Positions 1 through 8,934 of a stretch of 40,482 nucleotides of DNA are shown piece after piece. The stretch comes from Flavobacteriaceae bacterium (GTDB taxonomy: Bacteria > Bacteroidota > Bacteroidia > Flavobacteriales > Flavobacteriaceae). Within the stretch, counting starts at the first letter, position 1, and each line of letters starts with the position of its first letter. The notes below the pieces were generated by a model, which saw nothing but the letters and a program-made list of their open reading frames with translations, was not told where the DNA came from and did not search any database. The stretch lies in the NCBI GenBank assembly GCA_021739635.1, contig JAIPBH010000019.1, positions 1-40,482 of the forward strand, in the 5' to 3' direction. The translations under genes were made by a program, and so were the position numbers.

Positions 1-139
1 AAGGAAAGCTTTCCATCGGTTTAACTACTTAAACCACTGATATACAACTACATATATCAGCCAACACAACTTCTTTGAAGTGCTAAAAAAAGCCCTATTT
101 TACAGAGCCTTTTTATGCAATTTGCGGTCTGGACGGGAC
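1..139. repeat. attL: left copy of the long terminal direct repeat
   Basis: Positions 1-129 are identical to 40354-40482, base for base, and the repeat may extend beyond both window edges. It holds four short inverted repeats in a row: GGAAAGCTTTCC (3-14), GGTTTAA/TTAAACC (18-35), CTGATATA/TATATCAG (37-60) and ACTTC/GAAGT (69-81). It ends in a tRNA-like 3' end. Position next to the integrase gene and perfect identity with the other end argue for the attachment site duplicated by integration, and for a recent event. The exact crossover cannot be seen. Confidence 0.9.
123..139 (-). tRNA. displaced 3' end of a tRNA (probably tRNA-Asp)
   Basis: Read on the minus strand this is GTCCCGTCCAGACCGCA. 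It fits the end of a T loop, a T-stem 3' strand CCCGT, an acceptor 3' strand CCAGACC, discriminator G and CA. The match to the tRNA pattern stops at position 140, where TCGAACC would be expected, so only a fragment remains here. Integration into a tRNA 3' end is usual for tyrosine recombinases. The complete tRNA should lie just past the right edge, where the same sequence begins (40476-40482). Assignment to Asp is from memory of flavobacterial tRNAs and is tentative. Confidence 0.55.
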
Positions 140-187
140 GGATGCGTTTGATTAAATAATTGATTTTCAATATTTTAACTATAAAAA

Positions 188-226
188 TTTTATTTTATAA
201 AATAAAAAAATTATTTTATAAAATAA
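188..226. repeat. AT-only palindromes in the left end
   Basis: TTTTATTTTATAAAATAAAA (188-207) is a perfect 20-bp palindrome, followed by the 16-bp palindrome TTATTTTATAAAATAA (211-226). The same 20-bp core recurs at 40040-40059 in the right end and at 31921-31940 in the internal end copy, where each is the centre of a 26-bp perfect palindrome. Conservation at the ends suggests a binding site for integrase, an accessory factor or a host bending protein rather than a terminator. This is inference. Confidence 0.6.
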
Positions 227-288
227 GTTTAATTAAATGATTATCAATATTTTATTTTAAAAAATAAAAATTCAAAAAAACTGCCTAT

Positions 289-317
289 GGCAAAAACGTC
301 CCCGGAAACGTCCCCGG
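289..317. repeat. GC-rich tandem decamer, left end (possible arm site)
   Basis: ACGTCCCCGG occurs twice (296-305 and 308-317) with a 2-bp spacer, preceded by GGCAAAAAC. The same block, in the same orientation, lies at 40287-40316 next to the right attachment repeat. It is strikingly GC-rich in an AT-rich element and sits directly upstream of the integrase promoter. Arm-type integrase binding sites, possibly also used for autoregulation, are the likeliest explanation. Confidence 0.65.
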
Positions 318-326
318 TTTTTTTCG

Positions 327-334
327 TATATTTG
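327..334 (+). promoter_or_regulatory. integrase promoter -7 box
   Basis: TATATTTG matches the Bacteroidota -7 consensus TAnnTTTG and lies 15 bp before the integrase ATG, giving a very short leader. The tandem GTCCCCGG repeat ends 9 bp upstream, over the expected -33 region, so a protein bound there could repress transcription. Confidence 0.6.
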
Positions 335-349
335 TAGCAAAATAAGGCC

Positions 350-1606
350 ATGAGCAAGGTTAGCTTTTTTTTGAGGGACCCAATTGCAACTTTTAACAGT
401 AGCATTCATCTGGTATGTCATTTTAATGGAAAACGCATCAAAATGAGTACTGAGCTAAGTATCAAACCAACCATGTGGATACAAAACTCCATGAGGGCCC
501 GTATACACGCAACTTTTAAAGAGGCTAAAGACATCAATGAAAAATTAGACAAGTATGAAGCAGCCGTCAATAAAATCATTTACGATTTAAAGGAAAAGAA
601 TCTGTCCGTATCAAAAGCTGATTTCAAGGAGCGTATTCATAGAGAAGTTCTTTTAAACAGTTATACAAAGGATGGTAAATCATTCTGGTTCTATTATGAC
701 GAATTTGTAGAACATCAGAAACTTCATTTCTGCCCGTCAATATATAAAGATTATAACAACTCTCTTAGAAAACATTTAACCACTGTAGAAACCCTGTATG
801 AGACCAGTATAACCTTTTCTTCGTTAAAACAATCCTCTGATAGCTTATTCCATAAGTTTTATAATTACCTGGCCTATGAAGCTCTTAATAAAGATGGAGA
901 AAAAGGGTTAGCTATAAATACTATTGGTAAAAACGTGAAATGCTTAAAAGCCTTTCTTCACTTCTGTTTTGACCGTGACATCTGTATTCCATTCTCTTTA
1001 AAACACATGGTGGTTGAACAAATTGACACAGACACCGTTTATCTTACAGAAGACGAAATAAAAAAACTTTTTGAACTCAAGAAATTAAACGCCAAGGAGA
1101 AAATAGTGAGAGACCTTTTTATTATTGGTTGTGAAACGGGTATGCGGTATTCCAACTTTACTAAGCTACAAAAAGACAATTATCAATCTGGAAATCTGGT
1201 GTTTTCACAAGTTAAATCTACAGGACTGAAATCTAAAATAATCATTCCTTTAAGTCAAAACCATAAAGCCATAGCGGAATCATATAACTATGAACTTCCA
1301 AATCCAAATATCACTTGTTTTGAATTTAATCAAACTATTCGCAGTCTTTGTAAAGATGCAGGAATGACCAATAAAATTTTAATTCAGAAGTTAACCAAAA
1401 AGAATACAACTAATATTAGTTACGAAAAACACCTACTGGTCTCCTCTCATACTGCCCGTCGCTCCTTTTGCACCAATAAGTTCTTAAATGGTATGCCTGT
1501 ACCCGCCATTATGAAATTCTCGGGACATAAAACGGAACGCTCTTTTATGAAATACCTAAAATTGGATGCTGAGATTACTGCTCTAAAATTCAAAGAGTAT
1601 TTTTAA
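350..1606 (+). CDS. int: tyrosine recombinase / integrase
   Basis: Site-specific recombinase of 418 aa, a normal length for Bacteroidota integrases with an arm-binding N-terminus, a SAM-like core-binding domain and a catalytic domain. Catalytic residues are visible: Arg266 in GCETGMRYSN, His367 and Arg370 in SHTARRSF, His393 in SGHKTERS, and the nucleophile Tyr402 in MKYLKL. It should catalyse integration and excision between the terminal direct repeats, probably at a tRNA 3' end. The start at 350 is supported by the TATATTTG box 15 bp upstream. It is the only recombinase in the window, so it presumably serves both the whole island and the internal end copy at 32 kb. No excisionase is recognised, although a broken ribbon-helix-helix gene at the right end could once have served. 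Confidence 0.95.
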   Translation: MSKVSFFLRDPIATFNSSIHLVCHFNGKRIKMSTELSIKPTMWIQNSMRARIHATFKEAKDINEKLDKYEAAVNKIIYDLKEKNLSVSKADFKERIHREVLLNSYTKDGKSFWFYYDEFVEHQKLHFCPSIYKDYNNSLRKHLTTVETLYETSITFSSLKQSSDSLFHKFYNYLAYEALNKDGEKGLAINTIGKNVKCLKAFLHFCFDRDICIPFSLKHMVVEQIDTDTVYLTEDEIKKLFELKKLNAKEKIVRDLFIIGCETGMRYSNFTKLQKDNYQSGNLVFSQVKSTGLKSKIIIPLSQNHKAIAESYNYELPNPNITCFEFNQTIRSLCKDAGMTNKILIQKLTKKNTTNISYEKHLLVSSHTARRSFCTNKFLNGMPVPAIMKFSGHKTERSFMKYLKLDAEITALKFKEYF

Positions 1607-1688
1607 GAAAGCCATAACATTAATAGCTAAAGTCAAGCAAACAAAGATTGAATACTATTTAGATATTTGATTCTCTTTTAAGTTGCTT

Positions 1689-1704
1689 TTACTGCATACC
1701 GTAA
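1689..1704. promoter_or_regulatory. 16-bp palindrome, TTACnGnnTnCCGTAA type
   Basis: TTACTGCATACCGTAA lies in the 388-bp gap (1607-1994) between the integrase and the exported-protein gene. It matches three other sites in the window (24802, 27787, 27912), all in gene-free stretches upstream of accessory genes. A transcription-factor site is likely; the factor is unknown. Apart from this and one arm of an inverted repeat at 1908, I see nothing in the gap. Confidence 0.5.
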
Positions 1705-1907
1705 CATTATTCCTTAGATAATTTATAGTTTTATTAAATCCTTACTTAACATGAAGGATTGATATTTATCATAAAATACTTTCAACAAGTATTGTAATTT
1801 TAATTTTGAAAAAAGATTATTTAAGTTATAAATTTTAATTAGGTAAATTATAGCAAAAATAAATTGATGTTCTTTAGTTTAAATATAACTACTTGTAAAC
1901 ATATCTG

Positions 1908-3148
1908 TTTGTTGTGTGTAATTAAAAAATACCCGTTAATAGGTATGTTTTTAGTATAAATAAATTATTATTTTTATAATCTAAAACATTAGATATGAGA
2001 AATTTAACCATAATCCTATTTCTATTAACAACGTATTGTTCTTTTTCCCAAAAGTATGAGACTCTAAGCAAAGTTTGGATACCTGATAATGCTACAATTA
2101 TTAAAACAGTAAAAGTTAAAGATTGTGAAACTAAAATCGATTCTGGCTACATCGTAAAAACGGAATTTACAAAAAAGAGTGGGGAAAAAACATATACTTT
2201 TACCAAAACTGATTCTCTAAAAAAACCGACAGAATATAAAATTGATAAAGAAATAAAAGTAAATCTTAAGAATTTTAGTGGTTACGCCAATTTATCTATT
2301 GACGAAAAAGATAAAACTAAACTTTTAGTAAATTATTGGCTAAATGATAAACATATTTTACCAAGTAAGACAAAAATTAAAATTATAAAAAAATCACTTC
2401 AATGCCCAAAAGGCAAAGAAGCTATAGAAGGAGATTATAAAATAGAAGAAACAACTAAAACTTTAGAAAAGGACACAATATTTAGATTATGGAAAGTCCA
2501 AAATAAGTCATTAGAGGAACTAAAAAAATTAGACTGGTTTATACATACTGACTCAATAATTGAAGTATATAACCAAAAAAATGAGATTGAGTACTATTTA
2601 GTAAATAAGTATGATAGAAATGCAAATTATGAATTAAAATTAAAAAATCGAGAGTTCATTTCTTATAGAAAAAAGAGTGTCGAATTTGGACCACTTACAA
2701 TACCATTCAAATATAGATTTGGATATTCCAATGATAGTATCAAAGTTAAACAAGAGTTCAATGCTGATTTAAATATTGGCTTTTTTGGTGGTTATAGATT
2801 TGGCAAATATAGAATTAGATATGAGGGAGATAGCTTTAAACAATTAGCAAATATTTCTGGAACAATAGGAGGATTTTTAAGCCTGTCATCTGCAACATTA
2901 GACAAGACATCAACAACTGCTGGAAAAAAACCATTCACCGCTGATGAAAAATCATCAATTGGGATAATATCGCCTGGAGTGGGAATAATGTTAGATGTTT
3001 ATAATGTCAATTTTGGTGCTTTTCTTGGTTGGGACATTGGCTTTGGAAACGAAGCTAAAAATTGGAATTTCAATAATAAACCTTGGGTTGGTTTAGGAAT
3101 TGGATATAATTTAAATGGATTTTGGAAGAAATAACTGCACACAACAAA
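1908..3148. repeat. inverted repeat bracketing the exported-protein gene
   Basis: TTTGTTGTGTG (1908-1918) and its exact complement CACACAACAAA (3138-3148) enclose the single gene at 1995-3134. The right arm begins 3 bp after the stop codon. The layout is that of a one-gene cassette or of a small unit acquired in one step, but an 11-bp match alone is modest evidence. Confidence 0.45.
1995..3134 (+). CDS. exported protein of unknown function
   Basis: The 379-aa product starts with a clear signal peptide (hydrophobic residues 4-16, cleavage likely after CSFSQ), so it is exported from the cytoplasm. The middle (about 20-230) is rich in Lys, Glu and Thr. The last 120 residues alternate glycine and aromatic residues, with stretches such as GFFGGYRFGKYRIRYEGD and WVGLGIGYNLNGFWKK, which look like outer-membrane beta-strands with a C-terminal aromatic. 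I do not recognise the family. It is the only gene on the plus strand in the left half other than the integrase, has its own upstream region with a 16-bp palindrome at 1689, and is bracketed by an 11-bp inverted repeat. It could be a cell-envelope lysogenic-conversion-type gene; that is a guess. Confidence 0.75.
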   Translation: MRNLTIILFLLTTYCSFSQKYETLSKVWIPDNATIIKTVKVKDCETKIDSGYIVKTEFTKKSGEKTYTFTKTDSLKKPTEYKIDKEIKVNLKNFSGYANLSIDEKDKTKLLVNYWLNDKHILPSKTKIKIIKKSLQCPKGKEAIEGDYKIEETTKTLEKDTIFRLWKVQNKSLEELKKLDWFIHTDSIIEVYNQKNEIEYYLVNKYDRNANYELKLKNREFISYRKKSVEFGPLTIPFKYRFGYSNDSIKVKQEFNADLNIGFFGGYRFGKYRIRYEGDSFKQLANISGTIGGFLSLSSATLDKTSTTAGKKPFTADEKSSIGIISPGVGIMLDVYNVNFGAFLGWDIGFGNEAKNWNFNNKPWVGLGIGYNLNGFWKK

Positions 3149-3245
3149 TTACTGGGGTTAAAAAACAAACGATTTTAAGCTAATTTTGAAATAAAGTTTT
3201 CATCGTATGCTGGTTTAGAGAGCAGAAGCTATAAAATAAAAACAA

Positions 3246-5657
3246 TCATTTCTTCTTGATTTCCCTTAACCAATTAAGAAAATAAGGTCTATCGTTATTA
3301 GTAGGTTGCTCATACCATTCGGAGCAAATAAAATAGAAGTTACCTTTAATCTTAACCTTGCCTGCCCAATATCTCTGTATATTATTTGGGTCAGATTTCA
3401 AAGCTAATTTTAAAAGAGGATATTGAATATGCAAATGTTCTCTGGAATAATCAGCCCGTTGTAAATTAATTATTTCCCTCTCTGTTATTAAATCTTTTTC
3501 TATAAGTTCCCACATTTCCTTCTTAACCAATTTTCCAATTTTCAGCTTATTTGATGGAGGCTCACTAGTTTTCCATTCTATCGCCATTTGTAATTTATCA
3601 ACGACTTTAGGCTTATTGCTTTTTATTTCTGCACTCTTCTTAGACTCTAATTTATAAAACTGAAAACTAGTTTCATTAAAAGGCTTTTCTTTTAGTTCAG
3701 AGATTCCTATTTCTTTTAAGAACATATAGGTCTCATCGTAAAATGCTTTAGGTCTTGTAAAATCAATATTAGAACCTTCAGGCAGAAAAATCACAATACC
3801 TTGCCTTGCCCTTGTTAATAATACCCGATACGTGTTTTTTAAATATTGTTTTGTCACATCCTGATTGATACTTTGCCAGCCGGTTCCTTTAAAACTTTGA
3901 TAGTTCCAGCTATTACCTTGAATATGGAAATCTGCTCCCCAAGCCATACAAACCCAATCAATTTCTAAGCCTTGAATATCATATTCTGTAGCAACAACTT
4001 CTAGAAAATATGAAGACCTTATATCATCTTTCCCATTTAAAAACCAATCTGATGGCGAAATTTCATTTTTAACATCAACACTATGAGTTCGTAATCGTCT
4101 TGCTCCAGATGAACCAACAATGCCTGTTCGCTCTGTTCCTTTTGCCATGCCTCGCAACCAATTTTTAGCAATATCTAAATCTCTTGTTAAAACTATAGGA
4201 AAATCTGCTTTTATACTATCGTAAAGTTTCTTCGCCAATTCTAAATTTAATTCTAATAATTCGTGTATAAAGCTTGATAATTTCTCTGACCTAAATGAAC
4301 GTATAGAAACCGCTAGATGTAAATCTGTTTTACTAAATCCGTTAGTTGTAATCCAGGACCTTAAATTATTGTTTTTGACATATAAAGCATTTTGTTTTAT
4401 TAGCTCCGAAAAATGAATGTCCCAATGGGTATAATGAGATTTTAAAGATTCTATCCATTCTTCCAATCCGGCTTCACCCGTATTAATTTCTTGTCCACCT
4501 CCAATTAAACACACAATAACGCACCAATCTTGATGCCTATTCATTACATCAATTAAAAATTCAGGCTCAGACATATTGAAGTCGTCTTTCCCTTTTTTTA
4601 TCTTCATAAAGGAGCTCGCTTTTTCTTTATTCCATGCTCTTTGCGCTTCATCAAAAACGACTACTTTCTCTATCGGTGCCTTGATTGATATTAAATTATC
4701 ATCTCTAAAATGATGAATGTTTTGAATAAATGCATTCGCCTTAATTGCGGCTTGTTTTTTTGTGATAGAATCTCCTTTTTCTTTTGCAGTTAACACCTCA
4801 TCTCTAGTCAACGCTTCCCTCAGAACCTCAACAAGTGGTCCATTTCCAGATAGAAACACCGCATGTTCATCTTCATCAGATTTCATACGTTCATTAGCAA
4901 TATTGAGTCCTGCTAACGTTTTTCCAGCACCGGGAACTCCAGTAACAAAACAAATTGATTTTTTTTGATGTTGTTTTGAATCTTCAATTATGGCATTTAA
5001 ACAAGCTGCCGTTTTGGATAAATTTATAGCTCCAGAATCTGAACGAGAAATTTCCTTTACATTATGACCTTTATATAATGCTTGTGCTGCTTCAACAATT
5101 GTTGGTGTTGGTTTATAAATTGAGTTTTCCCAAGCCAGAGCATCTATCACATTTCCAGTAGAATTTTCTACAACTTTTTTAAGATAAGCACCTAAATTAT
5201 GTTTATTCGTTTTTGCTGCGGTAATATAAGAATCTACATAAATCTGTTTGTTTTCAATATCCTCGGCATTAGTAGATACGATTACCGGAATTAACGTTGA
5301 ATGATGACTCCCTTCATGAAAGTTTTTTAAATCTAAGGTGTAATCAATTACCTGTTCTATAGCATGATTGCCATAGGTATTATCGCCAACCTTAAATTCA
5401 ATAACAAAAATAATATGCTTAATAATGACAATAACATCAACGCGTTTACCCATTCTTGGAATAGCAAATTCAAAATAAATTTGACCCTCTTGAAATTCCC
5501 TTAATTGGTCTTTTAAAACATCTATCTGGCCAACCCAAGCATTGCGTTGTAGTTCTTCTAAGGCGTGTGAATGTGACAAGCTTAATTCACCTAAAATTTT
5601 TGACGAGTCATCCTCAAAGAATTTTTTAAAAGTATTAGAGTAATAAGCTCGTTTCAT
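3246..5657 (-). CDS. DUF2075 (Schlafen-type) ATPase with N-terminal nuclease-like domain
   Basis: The 803-aa protein has two parts. Residues 60-100 contain a PD-(D/E)xK-like core: KRVDVIV with an Asp, then FVIEFKVGD with the E-x-K pair. From about 230 it is a superfamily 1-like ATPase of the DUF2075 family, with Walker A GVPGAGKT (240-247) and Walker B VVVFDEAQRAW (332-342). Arginine-rich motifs near TRARQGIV close the helicase core, and an extra 150-aa tail follows. Proteins of this type are common in defence islands; the predicted activity is ATP-driven remodelling or cleavage of nucleic acid. It is the last gene of the minus-strand cluster, 114 bp after the UvrD gene, with a weak terminator-like hairpin between, so it may have its own promoter. 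Confidence 0.85.
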   Translation of the reverse strand: MKRAYYSNTFKKFFEDDSSKILGELSLSHSHALEELQRNAWVGQIDVLKDQLREFQEGQIYFEFAIPRMGKRVDVIVIIKHIIFVIEFKVGDNTYGNHAIEQVIDYTLDLKNFHEGSHHSTLIPVIVSTNAEDIENKQIYVDSYITAAKTNKHNLGAYLKKVVENSTGNVIDALAWENSIYKPTPTIVEAAQALYKGHNVKEISRSDSGAINLSKTAACLNAIIEDSKQHQKKSICFVTGVPGAGKTLAGLNIANERMKSDEDEHAVFLSGNGPLVEVLREALTRDEVLTAKEKGDSITKKQAAIKANAFIQNIHHFRDDNLISIKAPIEKVVVFDEAQRAWNKEKASSFMKIKKGKDDFNMSEPEFLIDVMNRHQDWCVIVCLIGGGQEINTGEAGLEEWIESLKSHYTHWDIHFSELIKQNALYVKNNNLRSWITTNGFSKTDLHLAVSIRSFRSEKLSSFIHELLELNLELAKKLYDSIKADFPIVLTRDLDIAKNWLRGMAKGTERTGIVGSSGARRLRTHSVDVKNEISPSDWFLNGKDDIRSSYFLEVVATEYDIQGLEIDWVCMAWGADFHIQGNSWNYQSFKGTGWQSINQDVTKQYLKNTYRVLLTRARQGIVIFLPEGSNIDFTRPKAFYDETYMFLKEIGISELKEKPFNETSFQFYKLESKKSAEIKSNKPKVVDKLQMAIEWKTSEPPSNKLKIGKLVKKEMWELIEKDLITEREIINLQRADYSREHLHIQYPLLKLALKSDPNNIQRYWAGKVKIKGNFYFICSEWYEQPTNNDRPYFLNWLREIKKK

Positions 5658-5737
5658 TCAATATAGTTAAGAAAGTGATTATATTATTTATTCCCTTTTT
5701 TGGATTACACTGTTTTTATATCTTTTCAGTTTCTTGT

Positions 5738-5771
5738 ATAAAAGTGTCTTCATAAAAACATAATGACACCT
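5738..5771 (-). terminator. weak hairpin after the UvrD gene
   Basis: On the minus strand GTGTC and GACAC pair around a 16-nt loop and are followed by CTTTTATAC, immediately after the UvrD stop codon. The stem is short and the U-run weak, so it may attenuate rather than end transcription. Confidence 0.3.
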
Positions 5772-8180
5772 CTATTGTAAATCTAAAAACTTAATTCTTG
5801 CTTCAATTCCACCTAAACTTCTTCCAAAAATCTCACATAAGTCAGCTAAGTCAAAATCCATATGGCATTTTCTCAATATTTCATCCTCTTCAACAGACCA
5901 TGATTCATATGCCCTAAAATGCATTTGTCTAGCTTCTAAAACTTGTTCATTATCTGCTTCTTTTTCTAGTGGTAGTGCCTTTATTAATTTCACTACATCT
6001 TCTTTCTTATTAGTAATAGAGTTCTTATCCTTTGTTTTGGTTAAATCATATGCACACTCTGAACAGAATTTATGATGTAACTCAACTTTAGAATTACATT
6101 CTGGGCAAAGAATTATATCGTTTGTAGGAATAATATTTTTGTTATTATCATTATTAAGAAATTCTTCAGGTATATCTTTTATAAAATCTGAAACTGCTCC
6201 TTTTAGAGATATTAAATATAAATAATCCTCTGCTCTAGTTAAGGCAACGTAAAAAAGCCTTCTTTCCTCCTCTAATAAGTAATCGTAATTGGTGGGCTTT
6301 ATAACTTGATATATTTTATCTTGAAGCCATGGGTCCGGAAAACCTCCTTTGTTTGAATGCAGGCCCAAGACAAATACGACTTTAGCTTCTAAACCTTTTG
6401 CACTATGGATAGTCTTAAATTGAATTTTATGACCAATATCTTTTAATGCCTGTTTCAAATCTGAAGCCATTGCCGATCTTCTATATAATACAAGTATTTC
6501 TTCCGGGTTTATGCCTTCGGCAACATGGGTTTCAATAGTTTCCCAAATAAAAGAATGTGACTGTCCTTCTTGCTCTTCATAAAAAACTTTAATTTTTTGC
6601 CCCCCTTTTTTAACAGCTTTTATCTCTTTAGGAATTTGAAACTTATTCTTTTTAATGGCCTCTGTTGATGCACAAACAATAGGGTCCGTACTTCTGTAAT
6701 TTAAATTCAGTGTTAATAATTCTGAATTAGAAAAATGGTTATTAAAATTTACTATATATCCTATTTCTGAACCTCTAAAGCCATAAATACTCTGCCAGTC
6801 ATCACCAACACAAAACAACTGGGTGTCTTTTCTTGTAAGTAGGTTAATTAATTTAACCTGTAGATTATTGACATCCTGAAACTCATCTACCAAAATATAT
6901 TTATATTTTTCTTGATATCGTTCTCGAATATTAGGATACTCTTCCAATAATTGAATGCTCTTGGTTAATAAACCATCAAAATCTAAATACGACCTGTTAA
7001 TACAGTAATCATTAAATGCATTAATAATAGGAACCGCAAGTGTATAGAACATACGGACCCGTTCATGGGGGCTTTTAGATGCTTCCTCCATGATTTGCTC
7101 AATGGATTTTTCTGAATTAACAATTTTATTTCTTACCTCATTGACCTCTCTAAAAAAGCGTTTTATTTCTTTTCTGAAATTTGAGAACTCTTCATCATAG
7201 TGTAAGACTGTGGCAGAAGACAAGTCAGAACTTATTCGGCCTTTAATTATACGGTCTAACACTTCATTAAAAACAGCAGAATTATGAGTTGCTTTATCAT
7301 ATGTTTTTATACATGTATTACCTGCTATTTTCATTTTACCTTCTTTCCAAAACGTAGGATGACTTCTATTGCTAACATGCTCGATATAGATATTAGCTTG
7401 GGGGATAAAGAAGTCCGGATGAAAGGATGAGCCTTCTACTTTTACTTCTGGCTCATAAACATAGTCTATACTATTTCGGTATAACCAATCTGCAATATAT
7501 TGTTCGGATTTTGAACGTACCTTATCACCTTTTAAACATGTAAAGTATTTTCCCTCTGGCCTATATTCTTCTTGTTTCTCATCTTCACGTATATTGTCTA
7601 CAAAAAAATCTAGTATATAACGCTTTAACTTTAAAATAAAATCTTTATTTTTTGAAAGATTTATGGTAACTTTTTCTATAATTTCGCTTACCGATTCGTC
7701 GGCCGTATTCCCCTGAAATTCGCTGTCTGATTTTTGTTCTTCCACTATTTTGAACTGATTATCAAAAACATGCACTCCATCCATTTTTATGATTTGATAA
7801 CATAAGCTATGAATAGTTTTAATAGTCAGTCGATTTAGCCAAGGAAATTTATTTAAATAGTTTCTACGTTCTTTATTTCTCTCTACAAAAGTGATTCCCT
7901 TGGTACTTAAAAACTTCTCATAATAACCTGATTTGTCTACCGCCAATATCATTCTATCTAACATTTCATTTGCCGCATTTTTTGTAAATGTTACGGCTAG
8001 AATATTTTTAGCATCTACAAGTTTGTCATCTATGAGATAGTTTATTTTGTGAAGTAACGTTTTTGTCTTTCCTGAACCTGCTCCTGCTAGTACCAGGAGA
8101 CGTTTACTTTCAGATAGAACAGCTTCACGCTGTTTGTCATTTAACGAAGTTAAATCAGTTTTCGTTGATATTCTTTCCAT
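5772..8180 (-). CDS. UvrD/Rep-type helicase with inserted nuclease-like domain, zinc ribbon and Myb-like C-terminus
   Basis: Superfamily 1A helicase, 802 aa. Walker A AGAGSGKT is at 32-39, motif II DEFQD at 432-436, motif III GDDWQSIYGFRG near 459-470, motif V IHSAKGLEA near 591 and motif VI VALTRAED near 645. Residues about 205-300 form an insertion between motifs Ia and II with SKSEQ, HPDFFIP and YIEHVSN, the pattern of the Vsr-like nuclease or DNA-binding domain seen in helicase IV-like proteins. A four-cysteine zinc ribbon follows (C692, C695, C706, C709), then a SANT/Myb-like segment (about 755-800, WSVEEDEIL). It starts 11 bp after the RNase HI stop codon, so the two are very likely co-expressed. 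Joint action on RNA-DNA hybrids or R-loops is inference. Confidence 0.9.
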   Translation of the reverse strand: MERISTKTDLTSLNDKQREAVLSESKRLLVLAGAGSGKTKTLLHKINYLIDDKLVDAKNILAVTFTKNAANEMLDRMILAVDKSGYYEKFLSTKGITFVERNKERRNYLNKFPWLNRLTIKTIHSLCYQIIKMDGVHVFDNQFKIVEEQKSDSEFQGNTADESVSEIIEKVTINLSKNKDFILKLKRYILDFFVDNIREDEKQEEYRPEGKYFTCLKGDKVRSKSEQYIADWLYRNSIDYVYEPEVKVEGSSFHPDFFIPQANIYIEHVSNRSHPTFWKEGKMKIAGNTCIKTYDKATHNSAVFNEVLDRIIKGRISSDLSSATVLHYDEEFSNFRKEIKRFFREVNEVRNKIVNSEKSIEQIMEEASKSPHERVRMFYTLAVPIINAFNDYCINRSYLDFDGLLTKSIQLLEEYPNIRERYQEKYKYILVDEFQDVNNLQVKLINLLTRKDTQLFCVGDDWQSIYGFRGSEIGYIVNFNNHFSNSELLTLNLNYRSTDPIVCASTEAIKKNKFQIPKEIKAVKKGGQKIKVFYEEQEGQSHSFIWETIETHVAEGINPEEILVLYRRSAMASDLKQALKDIGHKIQFKTIHSAKGLEAKVVFVLGLHSNKGGFPDPWLQDKIYQVIKPTNYDYLLEEERRLFYVALTRAEDYLYLISLKGAVSDFIKDIPEEFLNNDNNKNIIPTNDIILCPECNSKVELHHKFCSECAYDLTKTKDKNSITNKKEDVVKLIKALPLEKEADNEQVLEARQMHFRAYESWSVEEDEILRKCHMDFDLADLCEIFGRSLGGIEARIKFLDLQ

Positions 8181-8191
8181 GAATTGATGAT

Positions 8192-8893
8192 TTAAAACAT
8201 ACTATTATTTTGAGGTAAATCTCGCTTAGCTTCTTCTACCATGTACATTGTCTTACAATTAGGGCAAAATAAATAATACTCATAATAGTAATTTTGGGTT
8301 GGTTTTACTTTGCGCTTTTTAGGACTCTTTCTAACTGTTGGTATGTCACACTTTCTGCATAAATCACCTTCTTTTTCTATTTTCTGCTCTTGGTAGTACT
8401 CAACATTATCTAAGTACTCTAAGTAGCCTTCATCCTTGATTTTATGCTCTGAGTTAATGCCTTGATTAGCTAAAACATCACAGCGTTCATTTTCTTCATG
8501 ACCTGCGTGCCCTTTTAACCAATTAAATGTTACTTCATGTTTATCTATTATATTAAGTAATCTTTCCCATAAATCCTTATTGAGCACTAAATTACCCTTT
8601 TTGCGAATCCAATTGTTCCTTTCCCAATTTACCGCCCAACCTTCTTCTATACCATCAACAACATATTTAGAATCTGAGAAAACAGTTACTTTAGCTTTAG
8701 TTTTAATTCTTTCTAAACCAAAAATCACTGCCATTAACTCCATTCTGTTATTAGTAGTTAATTCGTAACCTTCAAAAAATTCTTTTTTTCTACCCTTATA
8801 ACTAAGTATTACGCCAAAACCACCTTTACCAGGATTGGGTTCGGCACCTCCATCTGTAAAAAGTTCTATTTCTGGTATTTCTGTGCTTTTCAT
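8192..8893 (-). CDS. RNase HI with C-terminal zinc finger
   Basis: Type I RNase H, which cuts the RNA strand of RNA-DNA hybrids. All four metal-binding acidic residues are present: Asp14 (LFTDGG), Glu52 (RMELMAV), Asp74 (FSDSKY) and Asp139 (ERCD), as is His129 (LKGHAGH). The catalytic domain ends near 145. The remaining 90 residues hold a CxxC pair (C179, C182) and a second (C210, C213), probably one zinc site, separated by a lysine-rich stretch. The 233-aa length exceeds a housekeeping RNase HI (about 155 aa). It lies between a GIY-YIG nuclease gene (41 bp upstream) and the UvrD helicase (11 bp downstream), which points to an accessory rather than housekeeping role. Confidence 0.93.
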   Translation of the reverse strand: MKSTEIPEIELFTDGGAEPNPGKGGFGVILSYKGRKKEFFEGYELTTNNRMELMAVIFGLERIKTKAKVTVFSDSKYVVDGIEEGWAVNWERNNWIRKKGNLVLNKDLWERLLNIIDKHEVTFNWLKGHAGHEENERCDVLANQGINSEHKIKDEGYLEYLDNVEYYQEQKIEKEGDLCRKCDIPTVRKSPKKRKVKPTQNYYYEYYLFCPNCKTMYMVEEAKRDLPQNNSMF

Positions 8894-8934
8894 GAAATAT
8901 TTTTAGACATATTACATTTTAAATTCTTCTGACT

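Noticed and set aside
78-118. Rho-independent terminator in the attachment repeat
   Set aside because: The GCCC and AGCC segments are direct rather than inverted, so apart from A-run/T-run pairing no stable stem forms.
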